64,000 nucleotides of DNA from Nocardioides furvisabuli. Its GTDB lineage: Bacteria; Actinomycetota; Actinomycetes; Propionibacteriales; Nocardioidaceae. The stretch's first letter is position 1; every line of letters begins with the position of its first letter. The notes under the pieces were generated by a model, which worked only from the letters and a program-made list of their open reading frames with translations, was not told the DNA's origin and made no database searches. This document shows positions 29,265-37,974 of the stretch, in pieces. A program made the translations under genes and the position numbers. The stretch lies in the NCBI RefSeq assembly GCF_021083185.1, contig NZ_JAIGQB010000009.1, forward strand, positions 62,001 to 126,000, written 5' to 3'.

Positions 29265-30520
29265 AGCCAGGGCTCCCCGCGGACCACGCCGTCCGTGCGC
29301 CGTCCTGCGGCTGCGTCGTCCAGCCACCGCTCCTGCTCGCCCTCGGCGAAGCGCCCGCTGCTCGACCGTCCGTTGAAGTGCCGCACCACCGACCGGTCGC
29401 CGTCGCGGACGACGTACACCCCTCCGCTGAGGACGAGCGCGAACGCGTCGTCGAGGCTGGCGACCTGCTCGGCGACGGACGGCTCCCCGATCGTCGGCTG
29501 CCGCTCCAGCACCTCGACGGGGTCACCGACGCCGACCACTGCGACGCCGTGGTGGTCGAGCGGGTGCCAACACGTCACCACAGTGACGGGTTGCGTCCCG
29601 TCCGGTCCGTCGAGCCGCACCGACCTGACGACGTCGATCCCGACACCGTCGTCGGCCCAGACGACGTCGACGTCCCGCGCGGTGCCGAGCCCCGCGTCGA
29701 CGACGGACTCGACCCACGCCTGCGCGCGCTCGACGGCCGACGCCGCACCGGCCGAGGGTTGCAGGACCGAGGCAGCCAGGCTCCGCCGATCGGGCCAGGC
29801 GAGGACCGCGACACCATCGAGGGCGAGGTGGGACAGGTCACCGGACGCGGTCCTGAGGGTGAGCGTCGCCACCGGCTCGTCGTCCTGCTCCCAGGACATC
29901 GACCAGGCGCTTCGTCCGACCGGCTCGCCGGCCGGTAGGAGCGTGACCCGCACATCCGCGGCGTCGAGGAAGACGCGCCGCGGCCAGTGCGTGCTCGGCT
30001 CCAGGCCCAGTGCGAGCAGGAGGTCGGCCACCCGCTCGGGGTCCGGCGGCGCCAGGGCGACGTGCTCGACGACCGGGCCGTCGGCGGGCCCGGGAGCCAT
30101 CGGCGACGTCCACTGGATCAGGAACGGCAGCGAGCCGTCGTACGGCCCCGGACCGACGTCGCACATCCGCCAGGTGACCACCTCGCCGGCAGGTGTCGTG
30201 CGCGACCCGTCGCGGACCGGACCGGGCTCGAACCCCGCACCGAGGAGCGCCGCGTGGGCCACGTCGACGTCGTCGACCGCCACCGCCCACGAGATCGGTC
30301 CGCGGGCCGCACGCACGCGGTCCTGCCATGGGTTGGACTCGTCGGAGCCAGCAGCGATCAGCTCGACGTACGCCGCCTGCGGACCGCGCACGAGCACGTT
30401 CACCGTGCCGACGGGGTGCACTCCCCCGTGCTCGGCCGCGAGGCCCGCGGCACGCCAGCGGGCGGCGGCCCCGTCCAGGTCGTCGACGGCGACGACGAGG
30501 TGGTCGAACCGGGCGCCCAC
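29261..30520 (-). CDS. VOC (glyoxalase-like) protein with uncharacterised C-terminal half
   Basis: 419 residues. The first about 240 form vicinal-oxygen-chelate modules (FDHLVVAVDDLDGAAARW and EHVALAPPDPERVADLLL), as in the glyoxalase-3-like domain. The rest has no recognised domain; it ends with a basic/acidic tail rich in VVRDGDRSVVRHF. GTG 30520 lies 8 bp after the rocD stop, so they are one transcript. A link to ornithine or proline metabolism is only positional. Confidence 0.75.
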   Translation of the reverse strand: MGARFDHLVVAVDDLDGAAARWRAAGLAAEHGGVHPVGTVNVLVRGPQAAYVELIAAGSDESNPWQDRVRAARGPISWAVAVDDVDVAHAALLGAGFEPGPVRDGSRTTPAGEVVTWRMCDVGPGPYDGSLPFLIQWTSPMAPGPADGPVVEHVALAPPDPERVADLLLALGLEPSTHWPRRVFLDAADVRVTLLPAGEPVGRSAWSMSWEQDDEPVATLTLRTASGDLSHLALDGVAVLAWPDRRSLAASVLQPSAGAASAVERAQAWVESVVDAGLGTARDVDVVWADDGVGIDVVRSVRLDGPDGTQPVTVVTCWHPLDHHGVAVVGVGDPVEVLERQPTIGEPSVAEQVASLDDAFALVLSGGVYVVRDGDRSVVRHFNGRSSSGRFAEGEQERWLDDAAAGRRTDGVVRGEPWL

Positions 30521-30528
30521 CGGGGAGC

Positions 30529-31767
30529 TCAGCCGGCGGCGAGGATCTCGGTGACGGCGGAGACCAGCATCGCGATGTCGGCGTCGCTCGCCACGAGGGG
30601 CGGGGCGAAGCGGACCGTCGAGCCGTGGGTGTCCTTGGCCAGGATGCCGCGGGCCATGAGCGCCTCGGACATCTGGCGACCGGTCATCAGCGCCGGGTCG
30701 ATGTCGATCCCGGCCCAGGCGCCGCGCACGCGCACGTCGACGAGGCCGCGACACACGAGCGGGCGGAAGCCGGCCTCGATCTGGGTGCCGATCTCGGCGG
30801 CGCGGGCCTGGAAGGTGCCCTCCTCGAGCATCGCGACGACCTCGGTGCCGATGGCCGCGGCGAGCGGGTTGCCGCCGAAGGTGGAGCCGTGCGAGCCGGG
30901 GGTGATGACGTCCATGACCTCGTGGTCGGCCGCGATCGCGGAGACGGGGTAGATGCCGCCGCCGAGCGCCTTGCCCATGATGTAGATGTCGGGCACGACG
31001 TCCTCGTGGTCGCACGCGAACGTCCGGCCCGAGCGCGCGAGGCCGGACTGGATCTCGTCGGCCACCATCAGCACGTTGCGCTCGGTGCAGAGCGCCCGGA
31101 GGTCGCGCAGGAAGCCCTCGGGAGGCATCACGACGCCGCCCTCGCCCTGGATGGGCTCGAAGAGCACCGCGACGGTGGTGTCATCGATCGCCGCGGCGAC
31201 CGAGGCGATGTCGCCGTAGGCCGCGCGGCGGAAGCCGGAGGTGAAGGGCGCGTAGCCGGAGGTGGCGACCTCGTCGTCGGAGAAGCTGACGATCGTGGTG
31301 GTGCGGCCGTGGAAGTTGCCCTCCATGGTGACGATCGAGGCCTGGCCGGCGGGGACGCCCTTGACCTCGTAGCCCCACTTGCGGCTGACCTTGATCGCGG
31401 TCTCGACGGCCTCGGCGCCGGAGTTCATCGGAAGGATCATGTCCTTGCCGGTCAGGCGCGCCAGCGACTCGGCGAAGGTGCTCAGCCGGTCGTTGAAGAA
31501 CGCGCGGCTGGTCAGCGTGAGGCGGCCCAGCTGCTCGCGCGCGACCGCGACCAGGCGCTCGTTGGAGTGACCGAAGTTCAGCGCGCTGTAGCCCGCCAGG
31601 CAGTCGAGGAAACGACGTCCGTCGACGTCGACGACCCATGCGCCCTCGCCCTGCGCGAGCACCACCGGAAGGGGGTGGTAGTTGTGCGCGGCGTAGCGCT
31701 CGGTAGTCGCGATGTGAGCCTCCGTGAGCTCGGAGACGGTGCTGGTGGAGAGGTCGGTCGCGGTCAT
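30529..31767 (-). CDS. rocD: Ornithine--oxo-acid transaminase
   Basis: 412-residue PLP-dependent class III aminotransferase. NYHPLPVVL at the N-terminus, MNSGAEAVETAIK, ADEIQSGLARSGR and the PLP-lysine motif IMGKALGGG are characteristic of ornithine aminotransferase. It converts ornithine and 2-oxoglutarate to glutamate semialdehyde and glutamate in arginine breakdown or proline synthesis. It is first in a two-gene unit with the VOC gene. A terminator of the upstream tRNA gene isolates it. Confidence 0.93.
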   Translation of the reverse strand: MTATDLSTSTVSELTEAHIATTERYAAHNYHPLPVVLAQGEGAWVVDVDGRRFLDCLAGYSALNFGHSNERLVAVAREQLGRLTLTSRAFFNDRLSTFAESLARLTGKDMILPMNSGAEAVETAIKVSRKWGYEVKGVPAGQASIVTMEGNFHGRTTTIVSFSDDEVATSGYAPFTSGFRRAAYGDIASVAAAIDDTTVAVLFEPIQGEGGVVMPPEGFLRDLRALCTERNVLMVADEIQSGLARSGRTFACDHEDVVPDIYIMGKALGGGIYPVSAIAADHEVMDVITPGSHGSTFGGNPLAAAIGTEVVAMLEEGTFQARAAEIGTQIEAGFRPLVCRGLVDVRVRGAWAGIDIDPALMTGRQMSEALMARGILAKDTHGSTVRFAPPLVASDADIAMLVSAVTEILAAG

Positions 31768-31824
31768 GTGCCCATGGTGCCACTGCCCTCTTCCGAACGC
31801 CGACTCGGCGAGGACCGGAATGCG

Positions 31825-31858
31825 CGAAGAGGCCGGACCCTGCGGTCCGGCCTCTTCG
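31825..31858 (-). terminator. Terminator of the tRNA-Ala gene
   Basis: A 15-bp perfect stem CGAAGAGGCCGGACC (31825-31839) with its complement at 31844-31858 and a 4-base loop. It lies 6 bases after the tRNA 3' end on the minus strand, before the rocD start. Confidence 0.85.
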
Positions 31859-31864
31859 TGTCGG

Positions 31865-31937
31865 TGGAGCTGAGGGGACTCGAACCCCTGACCCTCTGCA
31901 TGCCATGCAGATGCGCTACCAGCTGCGCCACAGCCCC
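31865..31937 (-). tRNA. tRNA-Ala (anticodon GGC)
   Basis: 73-nt cloverleaf. Acceptor stem GGGGCTG pairs with CAGCTCC (one G-U), the D stem uses GCGC, the anticodon stem TCTGC/GCAGA encloses ATGGCAT giving anticodon GGC, and the T arm AGGGG-TTCGAGT-CCCCT carries the invariant TTCGA. The discriminator is A. The 3' CCA is not encoded in full (ACC then GA). Confidence 0.97.
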
Positions 31938-31977
31938 AACATCGTCCTCCCGTGGAGCCGGGAGGACAACGACGAGA

Positions 31978-32006
31978 ACACTAGCCGACGGCCTCGCCGA
32001 GGTGAA
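31978..32006 (-). promoter_or_regulatory. Candidate promoter of tRNA-Ala
   Basis: On the minus strand TTCACC (32001-32006) and TAGTGT (31978-31983) are spaced by 17 bases. An 8-bp hairpin GTCCTCCC/GGGAGGAC (31944-31967) lies between this promoter and the tRNA and would be in the precursor 5' leader, or could end the DUF4112 transcript. Confidence 0.5.
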
Positions 32007-32020
32007 ATCGGGGTCCCAGG

Positions 32021-32491
32021 TCAGGTGACCAGCCGCCACAGGAGCCAGATCCCGAGCACCGTCACGACCAGTCCGGCGACGATCGGGACCACCATCAGGG
32101 CCACGGCGCCGACCACGTACGCCGGGGTCGGGGGCTCGCGCAGCGGCTCGCGCTCGACCTCGCGGAGCAGCAGCCGGAGGTTCTTGCGGTTGGCGCGGTG
32201 GGCGATGTCGATGAGGTCACCGACGCCCGGCACCAGACCGAGCAACGCGTCCAGGACGAGGTTGAACCCCATCCGGGCGAGCACCACCATCGGCACGCGG
32301 GCGCGCACCGCGTCGCGCACGATGATGCTGGACAGCGCGCTGCCGAGAGCGTCGCCGATGCCGGGCACCAGCCCGATGACAGCGTCGAGGCCGACGCCGA
32401 TCTGCGTGCCGGGCACGGTCACCGCGTCGTCCATGACGCGTGCGAGCCGCCGGCTCGAGGTCACGTCGACCTCGCGGGCGCGCTCGCTCAC
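32021..32491 (-). CDS. DUF4112 domain-containing membrane protein
   Basis: 156 residues. The duplicated G-L-V-P-G-[IV]-G-D motif (DAVIGLVPGIGDALGSALS and DALLGLVPGVGDLIDIAHR) defines DUF4112. A hydrophobic C-terminal hairpin follows. Function unknown. The GTG start overlaps the histidine phosphatase stop by 4 bases (GTGA), making it the last gene of the nadD-rsfS unit. Confidence 0.9.
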   Translation of the reverse strand: MSERAREVDVTSSRRLARVMDDAVTVPGTQIGVGLDAVIGLVPGIGDALGSALSSIIVRDAVRARVPMVVLARMGFNLVLDALLGLVPGVGDLIDIAHRANRKNLRLLLREVEREPLREPPTPAYVVGAVALMVVPIVAGLVVTVLGIWLLWRLVT

Positions 32492-33117
32492 GGGGTGACC
32501 ACGCGGTTCCAGGCCGTCAGCCGCCAGCGCTCGACCCCGCCGGTCCAGGTCGACGCCGAGTGCTCGAGGACGACCCAGCCGCAGTTGGCCAGCACCCCGA
32601 GGCTCTCACCCGGGTCGCCCTGCCAGCCCAGGAAGGCCGGCACGGCGACACGCAGGGCCGCTCCGTGGGAGACGACCAGCGCGGTCTCCCCCTCGTCCAG
32701 CGCGTCGGCGTACGCCCCGAGGGCCGGCAGGAAGCGCCGCAGCACGTCGTCGCGGGTCTCGCGGCCGGGAATGGCGTCGAGGTCGCCGGCCAGCAGCGCG
32801 GCGTACTCCTCGGGGTGGGCGGCGGCGTACTGCTCCGCGGTCAGACCCTGCCGGTTCGGACCGACGTCGAACTCGCGCAGCCGTGGGTCGAGCACCGGCT
32901 CGAGCCCGCACTCGGCGGCCACGGCGGTCGCCGTCCCGGCCGCTCGGGCCAGGTCGGAGGACCACACTGCGACGGGCCGCAGCGAGGCGAGGACGGGGGC
33001 GACGGCCTTGGCCTGGGCGGCGCCGACCTCGTCGAGCGGGACGTCCGCGTGGCCCTGGGCCCGTCCGGAGTCGTTCCACTCCGTGCGACCGTGGCGCAGG
33101 AGGACCAGGCGCCTCAC
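32488..33117 (-). CDS. Histidine phosphatase family protein (phosphoglycerate mutase-like)
   Basis: 209 residues. The phosphohistidine motif LVLLRHGRTEWN and the second-His region VVSHGAALR are intact, with SSDLARAAGTA between. Actinobacterial members at this locus beside rsfS are often annotated as glucosyl-3-phosphoglycerate or broad-specificity phosphatase; the substrate cannot be decided here. GTG 33117 overlaps the rsfS stop by 4 bases. Confidence 0.92.
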   Translation of the reverse strand: MRRLVLLRHGRTEWNDSGRAQGHADVPLDEVGAAQAKAVAPVLASLRPVAVWSSDLARAAGTATAVAAECGLEPVLDPRLREFDVGPNRQGLTAEQYAAAHPEEYAALLAGDLDAIPGRETRDDVLRRFLPALGAYADALDEGETALVVSHGAALRVAVPAFLGWQGDPGESLGVLANCGWVVLEHSASTWTGGVERWRLTAWNRVVTP

Positions 33118-33473
33118 GTCAGGGTCAGCGGGATCACCGGGCAGTCGCTCCACAGGCGCTCGAGGGCGTAGAACATCCGCTCCTCCTCGTGCTGGACGTG
33201 CACGACGATCTCGCCGTAGTCGAGCAGGACCCAGCGGCCCTCCTTGTGGCCCTCGCGGCGGATCGGCTTGGTGCCCGCCTCGCGGAGCTTCTCCTCGACC
33301 TCGTCGACGATGGCGCCGACGGCGCGCTCGTTGCCGGCGCTGGCGATGACGAACGCGTCGGTGATGGCGAGCTGCTCGCTCACGTCGAAGGCCAGCACCT
33401 GGTCGGCCTTCTTGTCGTGCGCGGCCTGGGCGGCGATGGCGACGAGCTCGAGGGCGTGGTCGGTGGCTGTCAT
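33114..33473 (-). CDS. rsfS: Ribosomal silencing factor RsfS
   Basis: 119-residue RsfS/Iojap protein that binds ribosomal protein L14 and blocks subunit joining in starvation. Signature residues are [24 protein letters not shown] and the [22 protein letters not shown] strand-helix. ATG 33473 overlaps the nadD stop (ATGA). The nadD-rsfS order is widely conserved. Confidence 0.97.
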   Translation of the reverse strand: MTATDHALELVAIAAQAAHDKKADQVLAFDVSEQLAITDAFVIASAGNERAVGAIVDEVEEKLREAGTKPIRREGHKEGRWVLLDYGEIVVHVQHEEERMFYALERLWSDCPVIPLTLT

Positions 33474-34111
33474 GCGGAGTCCTTGCTGTGGGTGGTGCGG
33501 GAGGTGGGGGCGTAGAGGTCGTGCTTGGAGATGTACTGCACGACGCCGTCGGGCACGAGGTACCACACGGGCTCGCCGCGGCGGGTGCGCTCGCGGCAGT
33601 CGGTCGAGGAGATGGCCAGCGCGGGGATCTCGACGATCGTGACCTTGTCGGAGGGGATCTTGTCGAGCGTCTCCCGCTCCATGTCGTAGCCGGGGCGGGT
33701 GCACCCGACGAAGTTGGCGAGCTCGAACAGCTCCTCGGCGTCGCGCCAGGTGAAGATGTCGGCCAGGGCATCCGCGCCGGTGATGAAGAACAGCTCCGCG
33801 TCGGGCAGCTCGGCCTTGAGGTCGCGCAACGTGTCGATGGTGTACGTCGGGCCGTCCCGGTCGATGTCCACGCGTGAGACGTTGAAGCGCGGGTTGGCAG
33901 CCGTCGCCACCACCGTCATGAGGTAGCGGTGCTCGGCCTCGGTGACGTCGCGGTCGCTCTTCTGCCACGGGTCGCCGGTGGGCACGAAGAGGACCTCGTC
34001 GAGGTCGAACCACGCCTGGACCTCGGAGGCCGCGACCAGGTGGCCGTGGTGGATGGGGTCGAAGGTGCCGCCCATCACGCCGACGCGTCGGCGGGTCGCC
34101 GGGACCGTCAC
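33470..34111 (-). CDS. nadD: Nicotinate-nucleotide adenylyltransferase
   Basis: 213 residues. The nucleotidyltransferase motif [12 protein letters not shown] and the C-terminal [13 protein letters not shown] are diagnostic. It makes deamido-NAD from nicotinate mononucleotide and ATP. GTG 34111. Together with rsfS, the phosphatase and DUF4112 it forms a run of four genes with 4-base overlaps. A small membrane protein gene lies 14 bp upstream. Confidence 0.97.
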   Translation of the reverse strand: MTVPATRRRVGVMGGTFDPIHHGHLVAASEVQAWFDLDEVLFVPTGDPWQKSDRDVTEAEHRYLMTVVATAANPRFNVSRVDIDRDGPTYTIDTLRDLKAELPDAELFFITGADALADIFTWRDAEELFELANFVGCTRPGYDMERETLDKIPSDKVTIVEIPALAISSTDCRERTRRGEPVWYLVPDGVVQYISKHDLYAPTSRTTHSKDSA

Positions 34112-34125
34112 GGAGGTCGCCGACC

Positions 34126-34275
34126 TCAGCTGTGCTCTCGCCCGCCGCCGAAGGACACCACGGCCAGGAGGAGCACCATCAGCAGGACCAGCGTGACGGC
34201 GCCGATGACGTAGGGGCTGACGACGGGGTCGCCGTGCTCGGCCTCGGAGGCGAGGACAGTCAGGGAGTTCAGCAT
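34126..34275 (-). CDS. Conserved-type small membrane protein (49 residues)
   Basis: Begins [19 protein letters not shown], followed by one transmembrane helix ([19 protein letters not shown]) and a short GGGREHS tail. AGGA precedes ATG 34275 by 7 bases. It fits between proA and nadD with 14 bp to nadD, a position where small membrane proteins are common in actinobacteria. Function unknown. Its length explains why it is easily overlooked. Confidence 0.75.
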   Translation of the reverse strand: MLNSLTVLASEAEHGDPVVSPYVIGAVTLVLLMVLLLAVVSFGGGREHS

Positions 34276-34306
34276 GGCGTGATCCTATCGTCCGCGCCGC
34301 GGCGGC

Positions 34307-35557
34307 TCAGCGCACGTGCCCGTCCCCGACCACGACGTACTTGCTGGACGTCATCTCCGCCAGTCCCATCGGCCCGCGCGCGTGCAGCTTCTGGGTGGAG
34401 ATGCCGATCTCCGCACCGAAGCCGAACTCGCCGCCGTCGGTGAAGCGGGTCGAGGCGTTGACCACGACCGCGGCGGAGTCGACGGCCGCGACGAAGCGAC
34501 GGATCGTGGCCTGGTCGCGGGCCAGGATGGCCTCGGTGTGCCCCGACGAGAAACGGCGGATGTGCTCGATCGCACCCTCCACGTCGCTCACCACGGCCGC
34601 GGAGATCTCGAGGCCGAGGAACTCGGCCGCATGGTCGTCGTCGGTCACCGGCACGACGTCGTCGTACTCGGCGAAGGCGGCGTCGCCGTGCACGAGCACC
34701 CCGGCAGCCTGGAGCGCCTCGACCACGATCGGCAGGAACTCGTCCGCGACGTCCTCGTGCACGAGCAGGGACTCCGCGGCGTTGCACACGCTGGTGCGCT
34801 GGGTCTTGGCGTTGAGCACGATCGCGAGCGCCTGCTCGAGGTCGGCGGACGCGTCGACGTAGACGTGGCAGTTGCCGACGCCGGTCTCGATCACCGGCAC
34901 CGTCGACTCCTCCACGACGCTGCGGATCAGGCCGGCGCCCCCGCGCGGGACGAGCACGTCCACGAGCCCGCGCGCACGCATCAGCGCCTTGACGCTGTCG
35001 TGCGTCTCCCCCGGCACCAGCTGTACGACGTCCTCAGGCAGGCCGCTGGCAGCCAGCGCGTCACGCATCGCTGCGACGATCGCAGCGTTGCTCGACCGGG
35101 CGCTCGACGAGCCGCGCAGCAGCACTGCGTTGCCGGCCTTGAGGCAGATGCCGGCGGCGTCGGCGGTGACGTTGGGTCGGGCCTCGTAGATCATCCCGAC
35201 GACTCCGAACGGCACCCGCACCTGCCGCAGCTCGAGGCCGTTGGCCAGCGTGCTGCCGCGCAGCACCTCACCGACGGGGTCGGGCAGGCCGGCGACGTCG
35301 CGCAAGCCCTGGGCCATCGCGGCGAGGCGCTCGTCGTCGAGGCGCAGCCGGTCCACGATGTTGGCAGGGGTCCCAGCGGCCTCGGCACGCGCCACGTCCT
35401 CGGCGTTGGCCGCGAGCACCTGTGGCCCCGCGTCGTGCAGCGCGTCGGCCATCGCATGCAGCGCGGCGTCCTTCACCGCGCGGGTGGCGGTGGCGAGCTC
35501 GTGGCTGGCGGCCCGTGCGCGTGCGGCGACCTCACGCACGTCCTCCTCGCTGCTCAT
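34307..35557 (-). CDS. proA: Glutamate-5-semialdehyde dehydrogenase (gamma-glutamyl phosphate reductase)
   Basis: 416-residue NADPH-dependent aldehyde dehydrogenase-fold enzyme of proline synthesis. Catalytic Cys in [30 protein letters not shown] and the C-terminal [14 protein letters not shown] are all present. ATG 35557. Its upstream region is now bounded by the transposon; the nearest transposon end is about 95 bp before the start, so native promoter elements beyond that were separated by the insertion. Confidence 0.97.
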   Translation of the reverse strand: MSSEEDVREVAARARAASHELATATRAVKDAALHAMADALHDAGPQVLAANAEDVARAEAAGTPANIVDRLRLDDERLAAMAQGLRDVAGLPDPVGEVLRGSTLANGLELRQVRVPFGVVGMIYEARPNVTADAAGICLKAGNAVLLRGSSSARSSNAAIVAAMRDALAASGLPEDVVQLVPGETHDSVKALMRARGLVDVLVPRGGAGLIRSVVEESTVPVIETGVGNCHVYVDASADLEQALAIVLNAKTQRTSVCNAAESLLVHEDVADEFLPIVVEALQAAGVLVHGDAAFAEYDDVVPVTDDDHAAEFLGLEISAAVVSDVEGAIEHIRRFSSGHTEAILARDQATIRRFVAAVDSAAVVVNASTRFTDGGEFGFGAEIGISTQKLHARGPMGLAEMTSSKYVVVGDGHVR

Positions 35558-35629
35558 GACCGAGAGCGTAGGCCGGTCCGCGGCCGGTCGGAGGGGCGTC
35601 TCGCATCACGGGGCACCCGCCCGTGGACG

Positions 35630-35645
35630 ACGGACGCCCCCGACC
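35630..35645. terminator. Left arm of a split hairpin terminator (pairs with 40023-40038)
   Basis: ACGGACGCCCCCGACC is the exact complement of the sequence at 40023-40038. If the transposon is removed with one copy of the CCAGGAGG duplication, the arms form a 16-bp stem with loop AGGA, a typical terminator after etfA. The insertion separated the arms by 4.4 kb. Confidence 0.85.
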
Positions 35646-35651
35646 AGGAGG

Positions 35652-35673
35652 TCCTGTTCGGCTTTACAAGTGG
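35652..35673 (+). repeat. Left terminal inverted repeat of the transposon
   Basis: 22 bases beginning TCCTGTTCGGCT and ending ACAAGTGG, identical to the reverse complement of 39995-40016. Similarity continues loosely inward (GGGGCAAAT versus GGGGCACAAG). Confidence 0.93.
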
Positions 35674-35907
35674 GTACACGGGGCAAATCGGTACATCCCC
35701 GGAGCTCTTGCTCCGCCCCAGAACGCGCCTCGGCTTCGGCCGGGGCGCGTTCTTCGCTGCCGCGAGCATGTCGCCTCGTCAGCAGCACCCAGCGGATGTG
35801 TTGAGCGTTCGGCGGTTTGTTCGACTGGGCATGTGTGGTCGCCGCGGCGTAGGGCGCGCCCCGACCGCTCTTGGAACCGGCGGCGGCGTTGGCGCGTCAA
35901 TTCCGGT
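35674..35907. other. Non-coding left end of the transposon
   Basis: 234 bp without a convincing gene. It holds a small hairpin GGAGC-TCTT-GCTCC (35701-35714) and a strong terminator-like hairpin (35721-35752), then the presumed promoter region of the lipoprotein gene. Confidence 0.6.
35721..35752. terminator. Strong hairpin with TTCG loop near the left transposon end
   Basis: Arms GAACGCGCC and GGCGCGTTC enclose CGGC-TTCG-GCCG with one T-G wobble, a 14-pair stem. A UUCG tetraloop makes it very stable. It may insulate the transposon from outside transcription or protect it against incoming transcripts. Confidence 0.65.
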
Positions 35908-36324
35908 ATGTCCTCGCGTTCGCTGCCTGCTGCCGGCTGCCTGATGTTCCTGCTGGCTCTCACCGCCTGCGACGGGTCCACCCCGGAGGAGGACGCGCCG
36001 TCAGGAACCAGTCGACAGCCCAGCGCGTCCTCAGCCCCCAAAAACGACACCGGAGTCGTCTTCTCTCGGGCTGGCCTGACGGTGCGGCTGCCGGATGGAT
36101 GTCGGCCGAAGAACGTCGTGCCCGCCCAATGCCAAGGGCTCCAAGCGCTCCGGGTCGCAGAGGTCGGTCCGTCGCTAGACCTGATGCGACCCGGCGTCCG
36201 CCAGGGACGTACAGGGACGTGGGTCGGTCTCCGGCTCGTTGACGAGTCCTACGTGTTCGCCGAAGCGAGCAACGCCGAAGTCATCTACGAGCTGTTCGCG
36301 TCTGCCTCCGCGACGACGCAGTAG
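35908..36324 (+). CDS. Predicted lipoprotein carried by the transposon
   Basis: 138 residues. A type II signal peptide (SLPAAGCLMFLLALTAC) ends in the lipobox LTAC, so Cys21 would be lipidated. A Ser/Pro/Thr linker then leads to an about 85-residue domain without recognised family (VVFSRAGLTVRLPDGCRP...VFAEASNAEVIYELFA), with two Cys. The gene is convergent with the exonuclease gene, 21 bp between stops. Passenger function unknown. Confidence 0.68.
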   Translation: MSSRSLPAAGCLMFLLALTACDGSTPEEDAPSGTSRQPSASSAPKNDTGVVFSRAGLTVRLPDGCRPKNVVPAQCQGLQALRVAEVGPSLDLMRPGVRQGRTGTWVGLRLVDESYVFAEASNAEVIYELFASASATTQ

Positions 36325-36345
36325 ACGCTGCGCGGCACCAGCAGC

Positions 36346-37974
36346 TCAGGCGCGCGGCAGGTACGGGTTGGGGTTCACCCGACCTCCGGGTCGAGCCCGC
36401 CTCGGCTCGACGATGACCCGCGGAGCGGATCGTCGAGCGTGGAGTTCCGCGGCCTGCTCCCGCCACGTGGTCCAGGTACGCAGCTCGTCGTAGGCCGGGT
36501 CGGTGGTCGCACGCTCGAGGGCACGCTTCGCGACATCTTCGACGGCCGTCGGGGAACCGGCCTCCGCCAAGTTCCGGCACACCATCAGCGCGAGGTGCGG
36601 GTCGTGTTCCTCGAGCCTGAGCGACGTGGCCTTGTCTAGGAAGGTCGCCGGGCTTGTCTCCTGTCCCTCGGCCCACGTGGCGACGAGCCAGGTCATGTGG
36701 GCGGCGATCGCCGGGCGTCCCTGCGACCAGGCGTTGACGCGCTTGCGCGGGTCGCTGCCGAAGAGCATGTTCTTGACCCGCTTCCGGGTAAGCGTGGGGT
36801 CTTCGCCGTGGGTGAGGAGGTTCGCGACCGCCTTGTAGAGGGTGTCGCGGGCGCAGCCGTTGCCCTCCCAGCAGTCCGGGCACCGCAGCTTCCCTGCGCA
36901 CGGCGCGCTGGCCTTCAGGTCGGGCAGGAGCGCCCGCCACCAGAAGAAGACCCGCTTGCCCGGCAGCACCAGCGTCGTGGCGGGCGGATCCGCACGAGCC
37001 GTCCCGCCCATCAGGAGCTCGGCGAGCGCCCCGAGCAGCGTCCCGGGCTGACCGGGCTCGGTCGCGCCTGTCATGAGCGCCGTCATCGGGGCGAGCAGCG
37101 CGTGCGCGTTCTCGGCCGCGGCGAGCCGGGCTTCGACGCGTAGGTGCTCGCAACGCAGCTGGACGCAGGCTCCGGCGAGCTCGAGCCACGCGGCCACTTC
37201 GGCGTCGTCGCCTCGGTGGGTCAGCGGGGCGGCATGGCGGGCGAGGTGTGCGGCCGGTACGGAGGGGGCTGCGTTGCGGCTGCTGATGTGCAGGGCGAGC
37301 CGCGGTGTGCGGGTGGTGCCGCGGTCGTGGTCCGCGAGCAGAGCCTCGATGCCGTCGTACGACATCGACGCTGCGGCGTGAACCAGCAGCTGGATGAGCG
37401 CGTCGGCGGTGGCCCGGGCGTCGGCCTTGGCGTCGTGCGCCGCGCGGTTGGCCACGCCGGTGGCCGCGCACAGCGCGGCCAGGCTCACGCTCGTGCTGGT
37501 GCCGGCGACGGGGTGGCGCAGCAGCCGCGGGAGCGTGGAGGTGTCCACGATCGGCAGGTCGGGGAGGTCGTCGAACCCCACGGCGTTGCCGCCCGCCTGG
37601 TCGAGCCGTTCCAGTTCGCCGCGCAGGACTCCGATGTCGGCGCCGGTGTGGCCGACCAGCACGGCGTCCTCGACGTCGAGGGCGCGCAGCACCGCGGGTG
37701 CGTAGTGGGGAAACCGGCGCTTGCGGGCGACGTAGGCGTCGGTGAAGCCGTGAACGGCCGCGGTGGCCTCGTCGATCGGTACGCAGGGATTCATCTCGAT
37801 GTACAGCTCGCCGTTGTTGGTCCGCTTGCCCCGCACGACCGGGGTGAGGCCGAGGGAGATCAGGCGGGGCAGGCCGCCGTCGGGGTCGGTGCAGTACTCG
37901 GTGTCGAGCACGAGGAAGGTGCGCTCGGTGAGCCGCTCGAACAGCTCGAACTGGGCCGCCGTGAGCGTTGTCAT
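36346..37974 (-). CDS. DEDDh (DnaQ-like) 3'-5' exonuclease domain protein of the transposon
   Basis: 542 residues. The N-terminal about 215 residues carry a complete DEDDh site: D24 and E26 in VLDTEYC, D113 in GHTGADIGVL, H180 and D185 in AAHDAKADARAT. The fold belongs to the DnaQ/RNase T exonucleases. The C-terminal about 320 residues match no domain I know; they contain a Cys cluster (CAGKLRCPDCWEGNGC), possibly zinc binding, and a basic helix (LTRKRVKNMLFG). ATG 37974 overlaps the transposase stop by 4 bases (ATGA), so it was made with the transposase. A nuclease partner may process transposon ends or donor DNA. Confidence 0.85.
   Translation of the reverse strand: MTTLTAAQFELFERLTERTFLVLDTEYCTDPDGGLPRLISLGLTPVVRGKRTNNGELYIEMNPCVPIDEATAAVHGFTDAYVARKRRFPHYAPAVLRALDVEDAVLVGHTGADIGVLRGELERLDQAGGNAVGFDDLPDLPIVDTSTLPRLLRHPVAGTSTSVSLAALCAATGVANRAAHDAKADARATADALIQLLVHAAASMSYDGIEALLADHDRGTTRTPRLALHISSRNAAPSVPAAHLARHAAPLTHRGDDAEVAAWLELAGACVQLRCEHLRVEARLAAAENAHALLAPMTALMTGATEPGQPGTLLGALAELLMGGTARADPPATTLVLPGKRVFFWWRALLPDLKASAPCAGKLRCPDCWEGNGCARDTLYKAVANLLTHGEDPTLTRKRVKNMLFGSDPRKRVNAWSQGRPAIAAHMTWLVATWAEGQETSPATFLDKATSLRLEEHDPHLALMVCRNLAEAGSPTAVEDVAKRALERATTDPAYDELRTWTTWREQAAELHARRSAPRVIVEPRRARPGGRVNPNPYLPRA

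Noticed and set aside
35908..37974. Exonuclease plus lipoprotein considered as an anti-phage defence system
   Set aside because: They are convergent, not an operon, and the nuclease is coupled to the transposase. There is no sensor or known defence domain, so a transposition role is simpler.
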